Part shown: in pieces, positions 11,801-23,678 of the stretch
Numbering within the stretch: position 1 is the first letter of the stretch
How the letters are laid out: every line of letters starts with the position of its first letter
Assembly: GCF_002878395.1 (NCBI RefSeq)
Contig: NC_061121.1
Coordinates: forward strand, 139,129,789 to 139,193,788
Origin: Capsicum annuum
Lineage: Eukaryota > Streptophyta > Magnoliopsida > Solanales > Solanaceae
Direction: 5' to 3'
Length of the DNA: 64,000 bases
Made by a program: the position numbers and the translations under genes
Notes under the pieces: generated by a model
The model's database searches: none
What the model was told of the DNA's origin: nothing
The model's input: only the letters and a program-made list of their open reading frames with translations

Positions 11801-14146
11801 TGATTTTAGGTTTCCACCATGATTTATGCATATTTTATTTCCTACCTTTACCTCTAATTTAATTGTAATTAGGGTTTTTTTAACTATCCATGATAAGTAC
11901 TTTCATATTAATTTTGTGTGCTGTGGTATAGAGTTCATTATTGTTAGACTACCCATAGATGATTTCCTTTTATTGTGGTAGGAGTGATTCCATATCGTAT
12001 CTTTCATGGGATGTAGCATTTGGGTTAATGTCCCTTTACTTTGGTATTTGGCCTTTTTATAGCCCTAGAGTGATACATGTTAATTTTTTTATTTTTGTTA
12101 CCACCAACAGCTTATACTAGTGTCATTTTTGCTGCTATTATTATTTTCATTGTTTGGACGTTGATTGTTCCTTACTTGATACATGACTAAACTAGCATTA
12201 TCTAGTTAGAATTCCCTTTCTCACATTTCTTATTTGTTGTCCTAAAAAGCTAGCTCAATTTCATGGTTTTATCTCTTTTAGTAAGGTGATGTCTATTGTT
12301 TTCCTATTTTGTTCGTGAGGTTAGATCGGTTGTTTAGAGGGCTATGAAAGTGAAGGTTGTTTGTCCTTCCATGGCTTTGTTATGGTTTGAGTGTTTGATA
12401 TTTGGTTTTGTTGCCCATTTTAGAGTTTGAGATTCAAGGACAGACCTTTTAGATTATGGATATTTTAGCATTATCTATCCTTACTTTATCCTATTTATGA
12501 GTTTGATAAATTTGAGACTTATTATTCCGATTTGTCTAGTTCATCACATAGTAGTAGCTTAGATATTGATGTTGAAAGGTCTAAGACTTTCCTTTCTAGT
12601 TGTTAAGTTCTTCTCCTAGTGAAAACTTTGATCTTGGTAATGGTGTGGAGTTTGATACTCTATTTTATCTATGATGTTTCTTATGGTTCAGTCAAATTAA
12701 AGCATGCTTAAATGGGTGTATTTAGGAAAACATCATTTATGCATGTGTTTGTCCTACTGTGACATCATGTAATGATTCTTCTTGGTGATATATTCCTTTG
12801 GATATTTTTATTCGTAGTTTGAGTGTAGGATTGGACAAATTTAGTATGACATGTATTTTGTCAACTGCTATAGTTTTGGCTATAACTAGTACTATTTGGA
12901 TCCTTGGTTAGTTCTTGCTTATGACTTGATGCATTATGCCATTCACTAGATATAGAGTTAATGGCTTGTGTCTGTCGGTAGTTTTCCTTTGTTGTGATTT
13001 TATTATTCAGCAATATTTTAGTTTTGGTTATTCCAGGGACCATTGAGGTATATTCTTAAATTTTGATAATGAGGTTGATTTGGGTGTTTGATCTTCATTC
13101 TACATTATCTTCTCAAGTTTTAGGATTTTGATTCTTTGGAATGGCAACTTGTACGTTATGATAGATTTTTCCATTTGGATTCTTATTCATCCATAAGATT
13201 GATTTTTTGAGTTAGGATCAAGTAGTTTAGCTTAAGTGCCGAAGTTATAGTTTGGATTGTCTAACTTGGCTGCAGCCTCTGCATTAAGTTTGAATTAGTT
13301 AAGATTTCATTTATAGGCTATCTAAGCCTACTCTTTCTCTACCTAGTTGATCTATTCTAGTTTAGATAGATTGTGGTTGATTGATGTTTGGATTGTAGCT
13401 CATTGACATGTGATGATGGTGTTTTTAGTTTTTAACCTTTCGTTCAGTCTTACTCGATGTTTTGAATATCTAATCAACAAAATAAATGTGATTAAGTTGA
13501 ACTTACAATGGTTTCAGCCATTGTTGGTGGGGAGATCTAGGTTAGATCATTCTATCTCATGATTTGGTACTTCGTCGCCTTTTAACATCTCTATTTATGA
13601 ATCCAAACAGTGACATATAGGCTTATTGTTATGCTTACCTTTATGGATTGTTTGTGAATCAGCTTCAGTTCTTTAAGGATTAGTGTAATGGGATTGTGTG
13701 AATAGAGCATGAGTAACATTTTGCATGGTTCACAGGGGATAGCATGTTTGGAAAGACAAAGGAATGTTATATTTAGATATAATAGTTTCTTTCATGATTC
13801 ATGACTTGGATTTCCTTTAGATTGGATGAGTTTTTTCTTGTTTGTGCTTGTTTTGGTGTGATATCAGTGTGTTGTGGTTTGGGAATGCATATATCTTCTA
13901 TTCTCGATTTGATTAGAGGTCAGTCACATATAGAGTTTGAGCTTTGACTATTTGAGAAATGAAGTAAGAAAGTTAGTTAAAAAAAGAATGCTTTCGGTGA
14001 AATCCCTTGGAAGAATTGTCTCTTGGTAAAGGTTATCTAGTGAGTCATGCTCAAACCATGCGATTCCTGTACCTCAAACTTTTGAGCTTTCAGGCTCTTT
14101 TTATCTATTGACTTTCACTAATGAAAGTCTTTTTGGTAGTGAAAAT
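11801..14146 (+). mobile_element. Element A interior without recognisable pol
   Basis: I looked for RT (IDYRQLNKV, FIDD), RNase H (VHEKNYPTHDLEL) and integrase (TKSAHF, HPQTDGQ) wording in the three plus frames and found none. The last ~190 bases (13960-14146) match the end of F's interior, ending in a purine-rich stretch GGTAGTGAAAAT before the 3' LTR. It is either an extremely decayed pol, a non-autonomous derivative that kept gag only, or pol replaced by other sequence. Confidence 0.5.
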
Positions 14147-16122
14147 TGCAATGAACCTTTGGGTCATTTCCTTAATTTTAAAATATTTTTGGCATTTTGA
14201 TTCGTCACACACCATCTATGGTTCATTATGATTTATCAAAACTATCTGTTTGGTTAACAGGTAGTTCATTTGGAATTTAGGCTTATTTCCCAATTTGGAG
14301 TTATTGCTATTATGGAATTGGTCTCGAACCAAAACACCTAGTAAATGATTTTAGATAAAAATTTCAATAGCATCATCAACACCAAAACATTAATTTCAAG
14401 GTATAGGTACCATACATTAGGTCCCATTTCTTCAAAATTTGTTTTGGGCTATTGGGTAGATTCTGTGAAAATTAGAACTATAGGTATGGGCCTTATATTT
14501 TGTCGATATGATCTCGGATGCAAGCTCTGATGGTTTTATTAAATTGTGTATGGTAGCCAGCATGGACAAGGTTACAAACAAATCCCGAGCACACAATCAG
14601 AGTCCATTTGGACTTCAAAAATATAATGCCTCAAGGTGTTGGTACAACAACTTAAGCTGCCAAATGACCGCTTAAGGGTAGTCACATAGTGACATAAAGC
14701 CGCTTTAGTAGATTTGACTGTTTGGTTGAGGGTCACACCAGCACTCCTTGTCTACTTTAGAGGAAGTCTCTTTAGCAGCCTAGGATGTCTCTTTTGTGAT
14801 CCACACCTTTCCTTGCCCGACTAATTAAGCAGACATATGCCGCTTAAGTGGTAGTCACTTAAGCGACCAAGTGACCACTTTAGCAGCACATAGGGTGTGG
14901 AATACCCCCCTTCTTCACTCAATTTTCCCATTCTTTTCTAAATTATTTCCCTTATTTTTGAGAGTTTGAAGCATGGTTTTAGTGGGGAATCATCCATTGA
15001 AGCTAAGGTAAGTTATACCAAAACTCCATGGTCATTTTCCATTATTTTCCTGCCAAATTCAATCCAATTTCATTGTAAATTCTTAGAAATGAAGTCTTTA
15101 AAATCCTATGAATTTAGCGGGTAATTTGGGCTCCATTTTTATGCTCTATTTGTGCTCAACTTTTGAGCACACATTCCTTATCTTCGAGGGACCTCATGAC
15201 AAAATCAATTTTGGATTCCATTTGTAGGCCATGTGGACCCATTTTTTAGATGAATTTTTATCCAAATTTTTATGTAGAAATAGTGGTCCCATTTTACTCC
15301 AATTGACATGTAGTGTGGTGATTTTTCATGATTATGAAGAAAAGACGAACACTTTATGGACGATTCAAGACTTGCGGTTTCCACATCGAGGTAGGCTTTA
15401 GTCCAGATTTCTTCTTAGATGGTGTATACTATTGAATGCATTCTAGGAAAAAAAATATGACATATTTATGACTAGTGTATCATGATTTAGCCTAATTAGG
15501 GAGTTTTGAAATAGAAAGGTAACCTGACCTGAAGGATGAAATACTTGCTATGTCTATAGAATCCTATCACCTTAGGTTATAAGCTTGTTAAGCATAGTTC
15601 GGTAGCTAGGATCCTTTAGTGTAAGATTTACTAACTAACTTAGTGTACAGGATTCCCCTATTTTAGTATTACTATTATGCTAGATATACAATGTTGGAAC
15701 CGAGGCCGTGGTTACTAGTTGGACTCCAGGTGAGTATGCTATCCTTATAAAGGATATGGCTTTAGTGTATAGATGCTTAGACTTTTATGGTTATATTACT
15801 TAGATACAGAAGATGGAATGCATACTTTTAGGCATATTCATGCTCACTTAGGGGAACTATTCAAACCAAAATAATGGTTTTACTATTGTTTTTTATAACC
15901 GAATTTATTCCCACCTTTCACTTTTAAAATAGATTCTTTAATAATGGAATCATACCACTTTATTTAATGATTTATGAGCTTTTGGAACTAAATATGATGT
16001 TTTGAAAATTTTATCGAGATTGATTTTGTCCATGGTTCATCAACTCTTTTACCACTCTAACTTACTTTGATCAAATGAGATTTCAACCCTTTCAATGTTT
16101 TTGTGTTTATTTAGTCCCAAAG
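14147..16122 (+). repeat. Element A, 3' LTR, left part
   Basis: Aligns with 6926-8945 of the 5' LTR. It stops at 16122, at the point where the 5' LTR reads gtcccagagttgatc, because element B is inserted here. A second copy of the CTTAAGC word tract lies at 14640-14890. Confidence 0.85.
16118..16122. repeat. Target site duplication of element B, left copy (caaag)
   Basis: Pairs with cgaag at 37059-37063. The uninterrupted sequence is seen in A's 5' LTR at 8949-8960 (cagagttgatct). Confidence 0.65.
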
Positions 16123-18287
16123 TGTAACACCCCAGATTTTGCCCCTTGGAAATTTCATGACCTTTGAGCTCATTGCCTAGACAATGACTAGATTTAATGA
16201 GCCGTGATGACTCATTAGGGTGCCGTATGACCCAAATAATATCCAGACAAGTATGTTGTCCAAGATTTCCCTAAGTATCTTTCCGTACTAAATTTAGGAT
16301 TTGATGAGTCTTGGTGAGACATTACAAGTCATAATGTGTGACTAGCAGTCTTACTGGTGATATTGCCCGTATTTTTATTTGTGCCCACGATTACAACTAT
16401 ACGAGTAGTATGGTTTGGTCATGAGTTATAGGTGAGACTCGTGGCCTGAACATAGAGGATACCTTGAGGTACTTCTTTGATTATGAGTCATGGTAATGAC
16501 TTGTAAGGAAACCCTATGAGTCATATAGTGACCTGTTGTCACTGGAGACAAATTTCCAGCTTTTAACTGAGGCATGCTGGTAAATTCCCTTTTTCCCCAC
16601 ATAAAACTCATGACCATAAAACACTTAAGGGGAATTATTTTCATTATTTTAACAAATCAAAACACTCTCTTTACTCTCTCAAATCACTAAGTCAAAGAAC
16701 ACCTAGAGTTTCTCAAGATTTATTGTTTAGAGCTTTTAAGGGCGTATTCCCTCCATAATTGTGATACTTTCAGGCATGTGACTCTACCCTTAAACTTGTT
16801 TTACATTAAAGCATGAATTTATATAGTTCTTTATACGAATTTTTCCATGGGTTTTGATAAGAGTTGAGGGCATTGGCATGGTTGATTCTTAAATTATTTT
16901 CCCATGAATTATTATGCATTATTTTTTATTTATTAATGATTTTGAGATCGTGGGATAAATTGGTATTGTGAATAAACTAAGGGATCATGGTTTTCTCTAA
17001 TTTGATGAATTTGGCGTGGCATATGGTTTAGGATATTACATTCCCTCAACCCATTTGTGAAATTAATATTGAAATACGGTTTTGTCACATGGTTTGACTA
17101 GCGCATTTATACTATTGCATGGAATAAAAGTCTAATGAACCATAGATTGATTTTATTTAACTTTGGAAATTTTTTATTCCAGGTATGAATGAATAATTAA
17201 ACCTAGGGGGTCATAAATTCCTCCATGTGATGGATAATTAATACAGCATGATAATGTTAGCTTACAAGTGAATTTGGTATGACGATACCAATGATATGCC
17301 TGAATGAATGAATTGGTTAAATGAAAGGGAAATGTGTGAAAAGTATTTTAATCAGGCTTAAAGGGGGTTGTGTTGATGGGCCGTGAAAGTAGAGGTCCCG
17401 AGGACGAATACTTAAAATTGTTTTTGCCAGTGCGGGGTTCTAAATGACTAGGTGGTTTGATTCCCCCATGTTAATTGACTGGGTTCTTAAGTCAGCCTTA
17501 ATATACTATTGAGAGTTTAGATTCCCTCGTGGTACATATAAACACATGATTCTTCTTTAGTTCATAAAGCTACATGCATTAGGGCCTTTTCAACTGGGGA
17601 AGAGCTGAACCCATATAGCCTGTAGATGTCTTCTTAAGATAGTTGAGCTACACAGTATAGGTTAAGGTTTTAAAGTGCATTCTAAACCTTATTTCCTACC
17701 CTGGCATGATATATATATGTGTATATATATACACACACATATATATATACATATATGTATATATGTATGTACTTGTGTGTGGTGGTGTGCACTGATTTTA
17801 AATTATTTTGTATTGAGGATCATGACTTTATTTTATCCCTTATCCTTTAGTTTCATGTTTATGCTCAGCCCGCTATCCTTCTCTGAATGCTGTGTCCCCA
17901 CGCGATGCAGGATACAGAGATACTTTTGTTTTTCCTAAGCATTAATAAGATATTTATGTTGTTAGTAGTCATCTTGAAGTGGTGAGACTCCTTATTCTAG
18001 AAGATCATTGCTTCTTGGTTTATCTATTATCATAGACATTTCTTGGTCTTGTTTTTAGCTATCATTAGGGGGATATCCTGATTTAGATTGATTTGATTTT
18101 GTTAAAGGCTTTGTTGATATAGAGGACTGGATATTATTATGGATAATCTTATAATCCTTTGAGCATACATTATTCAACATTATTACATATTAAGAATTCA
18201 TTCTTTACAAGATGTATTATGTTTTGGTTAGCTAAGAAAAGAGGGCGGCCTTCAGTCCCTAGTGGACTTGAGATACCCTTCATGTCA
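16123..18287 (+). repeat. Element B, 5' LTR
   Basis: Begins TGTAACACCCCAG. The first 400 bases hold a tract of GAGTC/ATGACT and CGTATG words (16190-16520). A C/T-rich stretch with CACTCTCTTTACTCTC (16660) probably marks the leader start. Positions 17708-17772 are a TA/TGTA/CACA microsatellite with a shorter version in the 3' LTR near 36503. The end is set at CATGTCA (18281-18287), by comparison with 37020-37035. Confidence 0.85.
17708..17772. repeat. (TA)n / (TATG)n microsatellite in B's 5' LTR
   Basis: Alternating purine-pyrimidine run of about 65 bases (atatatatgtgtatatatat and similar). The 3' LTR copy at 36503-36530 is much shorter, so the length changed after insertion. Confidence 0.85.
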
Positions 18288-18488
18288 AGGCCCTAGGTTT
18301 ATGGTCAATCGGGTGTCCAAACAGCGATGTCAAGTAGAGTCTCTTTGATGGGTATGTAGTATGTCATACTTATAAGGGAGAGGCTATGAGGCATTTAGGA
18401 ATATTTTTCTTTCTTGTGTTCTAATTTGGTCTATAAAGTCTAAGGTATTGAAACACCTTTAATCTCCATTTGTTTGAATTTTGGATCA
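18288..18488 (+). other. Element B leader; primer-binding site lost
   Basis: After the LTR end, AGGCCCTAGGTTTATGG matches the sequence that follows the primer site in element C (AGAGCCTAGGTTCATGG), but the expected TTGGTATCAG is missing. The leader otherwise aligns to C's (for example AGTAGAGTCT). Confidence 0.65.
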
Positions 18489-19780
18489 TGCCTCCCCTAA
18501 GATCTGATGCTTCTGAAACCTCTTCTATCAAACCTGAGGACAATGGTAATGGAACTCATCCTACTTATAGAGTTTAAACCTGGTATAGAGCCCTTGTTCT
18601 TGATTATACTGCCCCACGTAAAGATTCACCAATTTCTACCAATCCTTCTTAGGCCATTTAGGCTAATGATGATCATTCCCCACTGCCCCAAGATAAATTT
18701 CTAATACTGAGTTTTATCGATCTATTCTTATTTTAACTCAGCTGGTGACTTCTTCGCCTCATCAGCTTAATCGTGTTGGTTCTATTGCTCTATCTTCTAA
18801 GGTCACTAAAGTGGGACACTTTATGAGGCTGGATCCTCTGACATTTATTAGCTCTAAGGTAGAAGTGGGTCCTTAAGTTTTTGTTGATTAAATTGAGAAG
18901 ATATTCAGGGTGATGCAGGCTACTGATTTTGAAGGTGTGGAATTTACTTCATATCAGGTGAAGGATGTAGTGTATCAGTGGTATGAGAAGGGGGGCCAGC
19001 TAAGTAGTGTTGATACATAGTTTAACTTATGGGATGAATTCTCTAGTGATTTTCTTGATCCTTTCCTTCCTCGAGAATTGAGGGAGGCAAAAGCTGAGGA
19101 TTTCGCGAAACAAAAATAGGGTAGGATAACTGTTAAAAAGTATTCCCTGAAATTTCATCTATTGTCTTGTTATTCTCCTGAGCTAGTTTCTAGCATGAGG
19201 GATAGGATGAGGAAGTTGACTTCTAGGTTGTCACTGTACTTGGTCCTAGAGTTGCAAGGCTGCAATGTTGAATAATGGCAAAGATATCTCTATTCTTATG
19301 GTGCATATTCATCAAGTTGAAGGTGAAAGAAGAAAAATCAGGAATAGAGGAGAGGCAGAGTAAGAAATTTAGGTATTTTGAGCAGGGTGGAGGCCAACTA
19401 AATGGTGTTAGTGATGGAATACAGTATTTTAAGAAGATATTGGGAAATTTTTGTTCTTACTCTATGGCTTGTTCTCTGTATCTTAAGGCATCTGATGATC
19501 ATCGATTCTTGGCCGACAGTGGGTATAGAGCACAGGGTGCCTAGTCTCAGGCTAGTGGAACTCATTTGACCCCATCTTATCCTCCTTGTCATTTTTATGG
19601 GGTGGTGCATCATGGACTATACAATAAGGAGAGAATAAGTTCTTTAAGTATGCTAATCTTGGTCACATGTAGAGAGATTATATTTTTAGGGATGCTTCTT
19701 CACTAATAAAGTTTTGGTTGCCACATCATCAGCTCCTACACAAAAGGGTGAAACTTGTAGTACCGGCGCTGACCAAAATC
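18489..19780 (+). pseudogene. Element B gag (relic)
   Basis: An ATG at 18489 opens MPPLRSDASETSSIKPED, a typical chromovirus gag start, before frameshifts. The capsid core is readable at 18825-19240: RLDPLTFISSKVEVGP, IEKIFRVMQATDFEGVEFTS, DPFLPRELREAKAEDFAKQK, GRITVKKYSLKFHLLS and RMRKLTSRLS. Stops interrupt it, several at former Gln codons. The zinc knuckle at about 19640-19680 is only a ghost (YANLGHM-stop-RD), with both first cysteines gone. A chance frame of 89 codons at 19275-19544 follows the degraded linker. Confidence 0.8.
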
Positions 19781-19829
19781 ATCTCTATGCCCTAACCACC
19801 TATCATTAATCTGAGGCATCTCCCAATGT

Positions 19830-20290
19830 TGTCATTGGTATGTTAAATCTCTTCTCTCGTGAGATATATTGTTTACATGATTCGGGGTCCACTCTCTCTT
19901 AAGTGACCCCTCATATATGGATACTCATTTTTCCTTCGATCCTAAATGTATTCCTGATCTTTTTTTGTCTACCCTGATAGGTGACTCTATTATAGCTAGG
20001 AGAGTCTATAGGGATTGTGTGATAATTATATGTTATAGAGAGACATTATTAAATCCAATAAAGTTGGGCATATTAGACTATGATGTTATTTTTGGAAGGT
20101 ATTGGCTTTATTTGTGATATTCCTCTATAGATTGTCGAACCCATAAGGTCATTTTAAAATTGCTTGATGAGTCTGTTACTAAATGGGAAAGGAGTTCCCT
20201 AGAGTCCAAGGGAAGGTTCATTTCTTATATTAGAGTTTGGAAGTTAGTTTCCAATGGGTGTCTTTATCATTTGATTTGGGTTAAAGATTC
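19830..20290 (+). pseudogene. Element B aspartic protease and linker (relic)
   Basis: The active-site triplet D-S-G is intact at 19879-19887 in HDSGSTLS, followed by a TAA and VTPHIW in frame (usually FVTPYVA). The linker follows at 19917-20117 (LIGDSIIARRVYRDC, KLGILDYDVIFGRYWLY). It is the only protease relic in the window with a standard DSG. The stop right after the motif shows it is not expressed. Confidence 0.8.
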
Positions 20291-20319
20291 TAACCCAGAG
20301 GATCCTTCATTGTAATCAG

Positions 20320-21215
20320 TTCCCATGGTTAATGAATTTCCTAAGGTTTTTTCTAATGATCTTCCTGGCATTCCTCTCGATAGGGAAATTGATTTTGGGA
20401 TTGACCTTCTACTGAATATCTATCTTATCTCTATCTCTACACATAGAATGGCTCCGATTGAGTCGAGAGAACTTAAGGAGTAGTTGAAAGTTCTTCTTGT
20501 TAATGGCTTTTTTGCCCTAGTATATCTCCATGGAGTGATCATGTTCTCTTTGCATGCAAGAAGGATGGTTCTCTTCAGTTGTGTATAGACTACCACCAAT
20601 TGAATAAGGTGATAGTAAAGAATAAGTACCCTCTTCCCTATATTGATGACCTATTTAACTAGCTTCAGGGTTCTAATTACTTTTCTAAGATTTATCATTG
20701 GTCGGGTTATCATCAATTGAATATTAGGTAGGTAGATATCCGAAAGACTTCTCTTCGTACCCAATATAGCCATTGTTTCTTTTGGTTTGACTAATGCTCC
20801 AACGACAATTATAGCTTTTATTAACTGAGTATTACATCAATTTTTTGTCCTATTCATCATTGTGTTTATTGATTATATCCTGGTTTATTCAAAATATGAA
20901 GAAAATCATTCCAATCACCACATATAGTGTTGTAGACCTTTAAGGATCAATGTTTGTATGCTAAGTTTTCCAAGTGTGAGTTCTGCTTAATTTTGTTACT
21001 TTACTAGGTCATGTTTTTTGAAATAAAGGGATCATGGTGGATCAACAAAAGACGGTGGCGGCTAAGAAGTGGCCTAGAACTACAACATGGTAGGAGGTTT
21101 TTGGAGAGTATATCTTTGATCGCTATTTTATTGTTTAAGTTGAATCAGAAGAATGTGAAGTTTCTATTGTTCGATAATTGTAAGGGTAGCTTTGAGAAGT
21201 TGAAGGATAAGTTGA
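20320..21215 (+). pseudogene. Element B reverse transcriptase (relic)
   Basis: Starts with VNEFPKVFSNDLPGIPLDRE (20326) and EIDFGIDLL. The fingers read [18 protein letters not shown] and [14 protein letters not shown], then a TAG (former Gln). The catalytic box at 20865-20876 reads FIDY instead of FIDD, so the second Asp is Tyr (TAT for GAT). A deletion removes part of the RTRYGHYEFLVMSFG segment near 20765. The 3' end runs in 21011-21220 with PRTTTW-type decay and KNVKFLLFDNCKGSFEKLKDKLT. Confidence 0.9.
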
Positions 21216-21740
21216 CTTAACTCCAGTTTTGACCCTACCCAAAGGTACTGATCGCTTTGCTATTTGTTGTGTTGTATCCGGTGTGGGATTGGGTTATGTG
21301 TTGATGCATCGTGGCATGGTGGTGGTATATTCTTCTAGGATTCTTAAGGTGCATGAGAAGAACTATCCGACTCATGACCTGGAGTTATTGGTAGTGGTCT
21401 TCACTTTAAAGAATTGGCACAATTACTTTTATGGGGTTCATATTGACATATATTCAGATTATAAAAGCTTGCAGTATGTGTTTACCAAAAATAAGTTGAA
21501 TTTAAGGTAATGGAGATGTCTTGAGTTTCTCAAAGACTACGACATGAGTCTCCATTATCATTCACTTAATGGGAATGTGGTTGTTGATTCTCATAGAAGG
21601 TTAAATATAGGGAGCCTAGCTCATGTAGAGGAAGAGAAACGGGGGTTGGTGAAGGATATTCACCAGTTGGCAAATCATATAGTTTGTCTTTTAGATTCTG
21701 AGGATGGTGGTGTGATTGTTCAATAGGTGGTGAAGTTATC
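21216..21740 (+). pseudogene. Element B RNase H (relic)
   Basis: 21229-21510 is one open stretch: LPKGTDRFAICCVVSGVGLGYVLMHRG, YSSRILKVHEKNYPTHDLELL, HIDIYSDYKSLQYVFTKNKLNLR. The first catalytic Asp of the usual YCDAS is Val (CCVVS). The Glu of THDLEL and the Asp of YSDYKSL remain. A TAA after LNLR is a former Gln codon. The linker continues at 21544-21726 (GSLAHVEEEKRGLVKDIHQLA). Confidence 0.9.
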
Positions 21741-22880
21741 TCTTGATGTTGAGGTGAAGGAGAAACAGGTTTTAGATCCTACCTTAATACAGATTAAGGA
21801 AGATGTGGGTCAGTAGAAAGTCTAGGCTTTTGAAATTGTTGGTGATGGTATCTTAAGGTACTAAGGGTAACTGTACGTCTCTGATCTCGATGGATTGTAG
21901 GAAAGAATTTTTGTTAAGGAACATGAGTCAAGGTACACTGTTCATCCTGGTTCGATGAAGATATACCATGATGTAAAAGATATCTATTGGTTGAATAACA
22001 TGAAGAGAGATATGGCTAATTTTATGGCTAAGTGTGTAGTTTTCCAACGAGTGCAGGTAGAGCATCTGAGGCCCGATGGTATGTCCCAAGAGATCCAGTT
22101 GTCTGTCTAGAAATGGGAAGTAATTAATATGGTTTTCATTACTGGTCTTCTGCAATCCCGTAGTCAGTTTGATTCAATCTGGGTCATCTTGTATAGGATG
22201 ACCAAGTCTGCTCATTTCTTTCCCATAAGGACTAATCATTTTGTGGAGGATTATGCTAAGCTCTTCATTCAGGAGATCATCAAGTTATATCGTGCATCGA
22301 TTTCTATTATTTCTATCGAGGTATGTAATCCTCATCTCACTTGTGGCAGTCATTTTAGAGAGGCTTGGGGACTAAAGTAAACCTTAGCACCGCTTTCCAC
22401 CCTCAGACAAATGGATAAGTGAAAAGAACTATTCAAACTTTGGAAGATATGTTAAAGTCTTGTGCGATTGATTTTGGTGGAAGTTAGGTTGATCATTTTC
22501 CACTCATAGAGTTTGCATATAATAACAGTTATCACTATAGTATTGGAATGGATCTTTTCGAGGCTCTTTATGTTAGGAGATATCGTTCTCCTATTAGATG
22601 GTTTGAGGTTGGTGAGACTAGATTGTTCGGTCCCAACATGGTTCACTAAGCTACAAAGAATGTGAAGGTGATTTGGAATAGGCTTAGAACTTCCCAAATT
22701 CAAAAGAAGTCCTATGCTGATGTGAGTCATAAGGAGTTGGAGTTCGATGTTGGTGATTGGGTGTTCTTTAGGGTATCTCCTATAAAGGGAGAAGTGAGAT
22801 TTGTAAAGATGGGAAAGCTCAGTGCTCATTATGTTGGCCCTTAATTGATTTTGAGGAGAGGGGATAATGTGGCTTATTAG
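21741..22880 (+). pseudogene. Element B integrase (relic)
   Basis: The H2C2 zinc domain can be seen at about 21930-22060 (YTVHPGSMKIYHDVKDIYWLNN, FMAKCVVFQRVQVEH); the second Cys is Phe. In the core, the first catalytic Asp in the usual NMDFITGLP is Val (NMVFITGLL, 22129). The ISDRG box reads ISIEV. The third segment (22400-22445) is frameshifted around a TAA. Thus all three catalytic positions are damaged. The C-terminal module follows at 22662-22844 (SYADVSHKELEFDVGDWVFFRVSP, GKLSAHYVGP). Confidence 0.9.
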
Positions 22881-23155
22881 TTGGAGTTGCCTTCAAGTTT
22901 GGATTCCATTCACCTGGTTTTGCATTTTTCGATATTGAAGAAGTTCATGGGTAATCCTTCCTTAATTATTCCCTTAGAGAGTGGGGGTGTTTTGAATTCC
23001 TTGTCTTATGAGGATTTCCCAGCTAAGATTTTTGATAGGCAAGTCCCGTCATTGGAGGATTAAGGATTTGGATTTGGTGAAGGTCCTTTGGAGGAAACAT
23101 AAGGCGGAAGAAGCTATTTGGGAAGCCATAGAGGACATGAAGTCCAACTAACCAT
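22881..23155 (+). pseudogene. Element B chromodomain tail (relic)
   Basis: 22881-23063 carries ELPSSLDSIHLVLHFSILKKF and LSYEDFPAKIFDRQV. After a frameshift the tail continues as DLDLVKVLWRKHKAEEAIWE and EDMKSN before a TAA. The aromatic cage region is only partly kept. The tail marks B as a chromovirus. Confidence 0.85.
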
Positions 23156-23299
23156 TTTTGTTTCCCTCTTTGGATAACCATGCTTGAGGTATGTGTATTC
23201 CTTAATATCAGTGTTTTCTTACATTGTTAATAGACAACATAATTGTGTTTTGTATTAAATCAAGCTAATAGATACCTTGACCAGTACACCGATAACGAA

Positions 23300-23319
23300 T
23301 GGTCCTAAGTGGGGGAGAA
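23300..23319 (+). other. Polypurine tract of element B
   Basis: AAGTGGGGGAGAA stands directly before the 3' LTR start TGTAACACC (23320). Upstream, ATAACGAATGGTCC is a degraded version of the motif GAGGATGAATG seen in elements 1, C and E. Confidence 0.85.
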
Positions 23320-23678
23320 TGTAACACCATAGATTTTGGCCCTTGGAAATTTCATAACCTTTGAGTTCACTTCCCAGAAAATGACTAGACTTAACGAGTC
23401 AGGATGAATCGTTACAGGTCGTATGACCTAAATCGTAGCCTAATCAGTAACTTTTCCAAGATTTCCATAATTTTCTATCCTAACTATGTTTGGGACTTGA
23501 CGTATCGTGGTAGGATATATCGAATAATAATGTGACTTACAGTCTCACCTGTGTGATTGCCCATATTTTCTGTTCTCACAACGAGTATGAATATACGAGT
23601 CGTATGGTTTGGTAGCGAGTCGTAAGATGAGACTCATGACCTATACAGAGAGGATTCCTTGAGGTTTCTTTGATTATG
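23320..23678 (+). repeat. Element B, 3' LTR, left part
   Basis: Aligns with 16123-16490 of the 5' LTR at roughly 80% by eye. It is broken after TTTGATTATG by element C and continues at 35253. Confidence 0.9.
23674..23678. repeat. Target site duplication of element C, left copy (ttatg)
   Basis: Pairs with ttaca at 35248-35252. Both differ from ttacg by one transition each; see findings. Confidence 0.75.

Noticed and set aside
17675..17938. 87-codon frame in B's 5' LTR
   Set aside because: It reads through a TA/TG microsatellite and is not preserved in the other LTR (36474-36785 differs throughout).
22452..22829. 125-codon minus-strand frame
   Set aside because: Antisense shadow of B's integrase; the plus strand has clear integrase wording.
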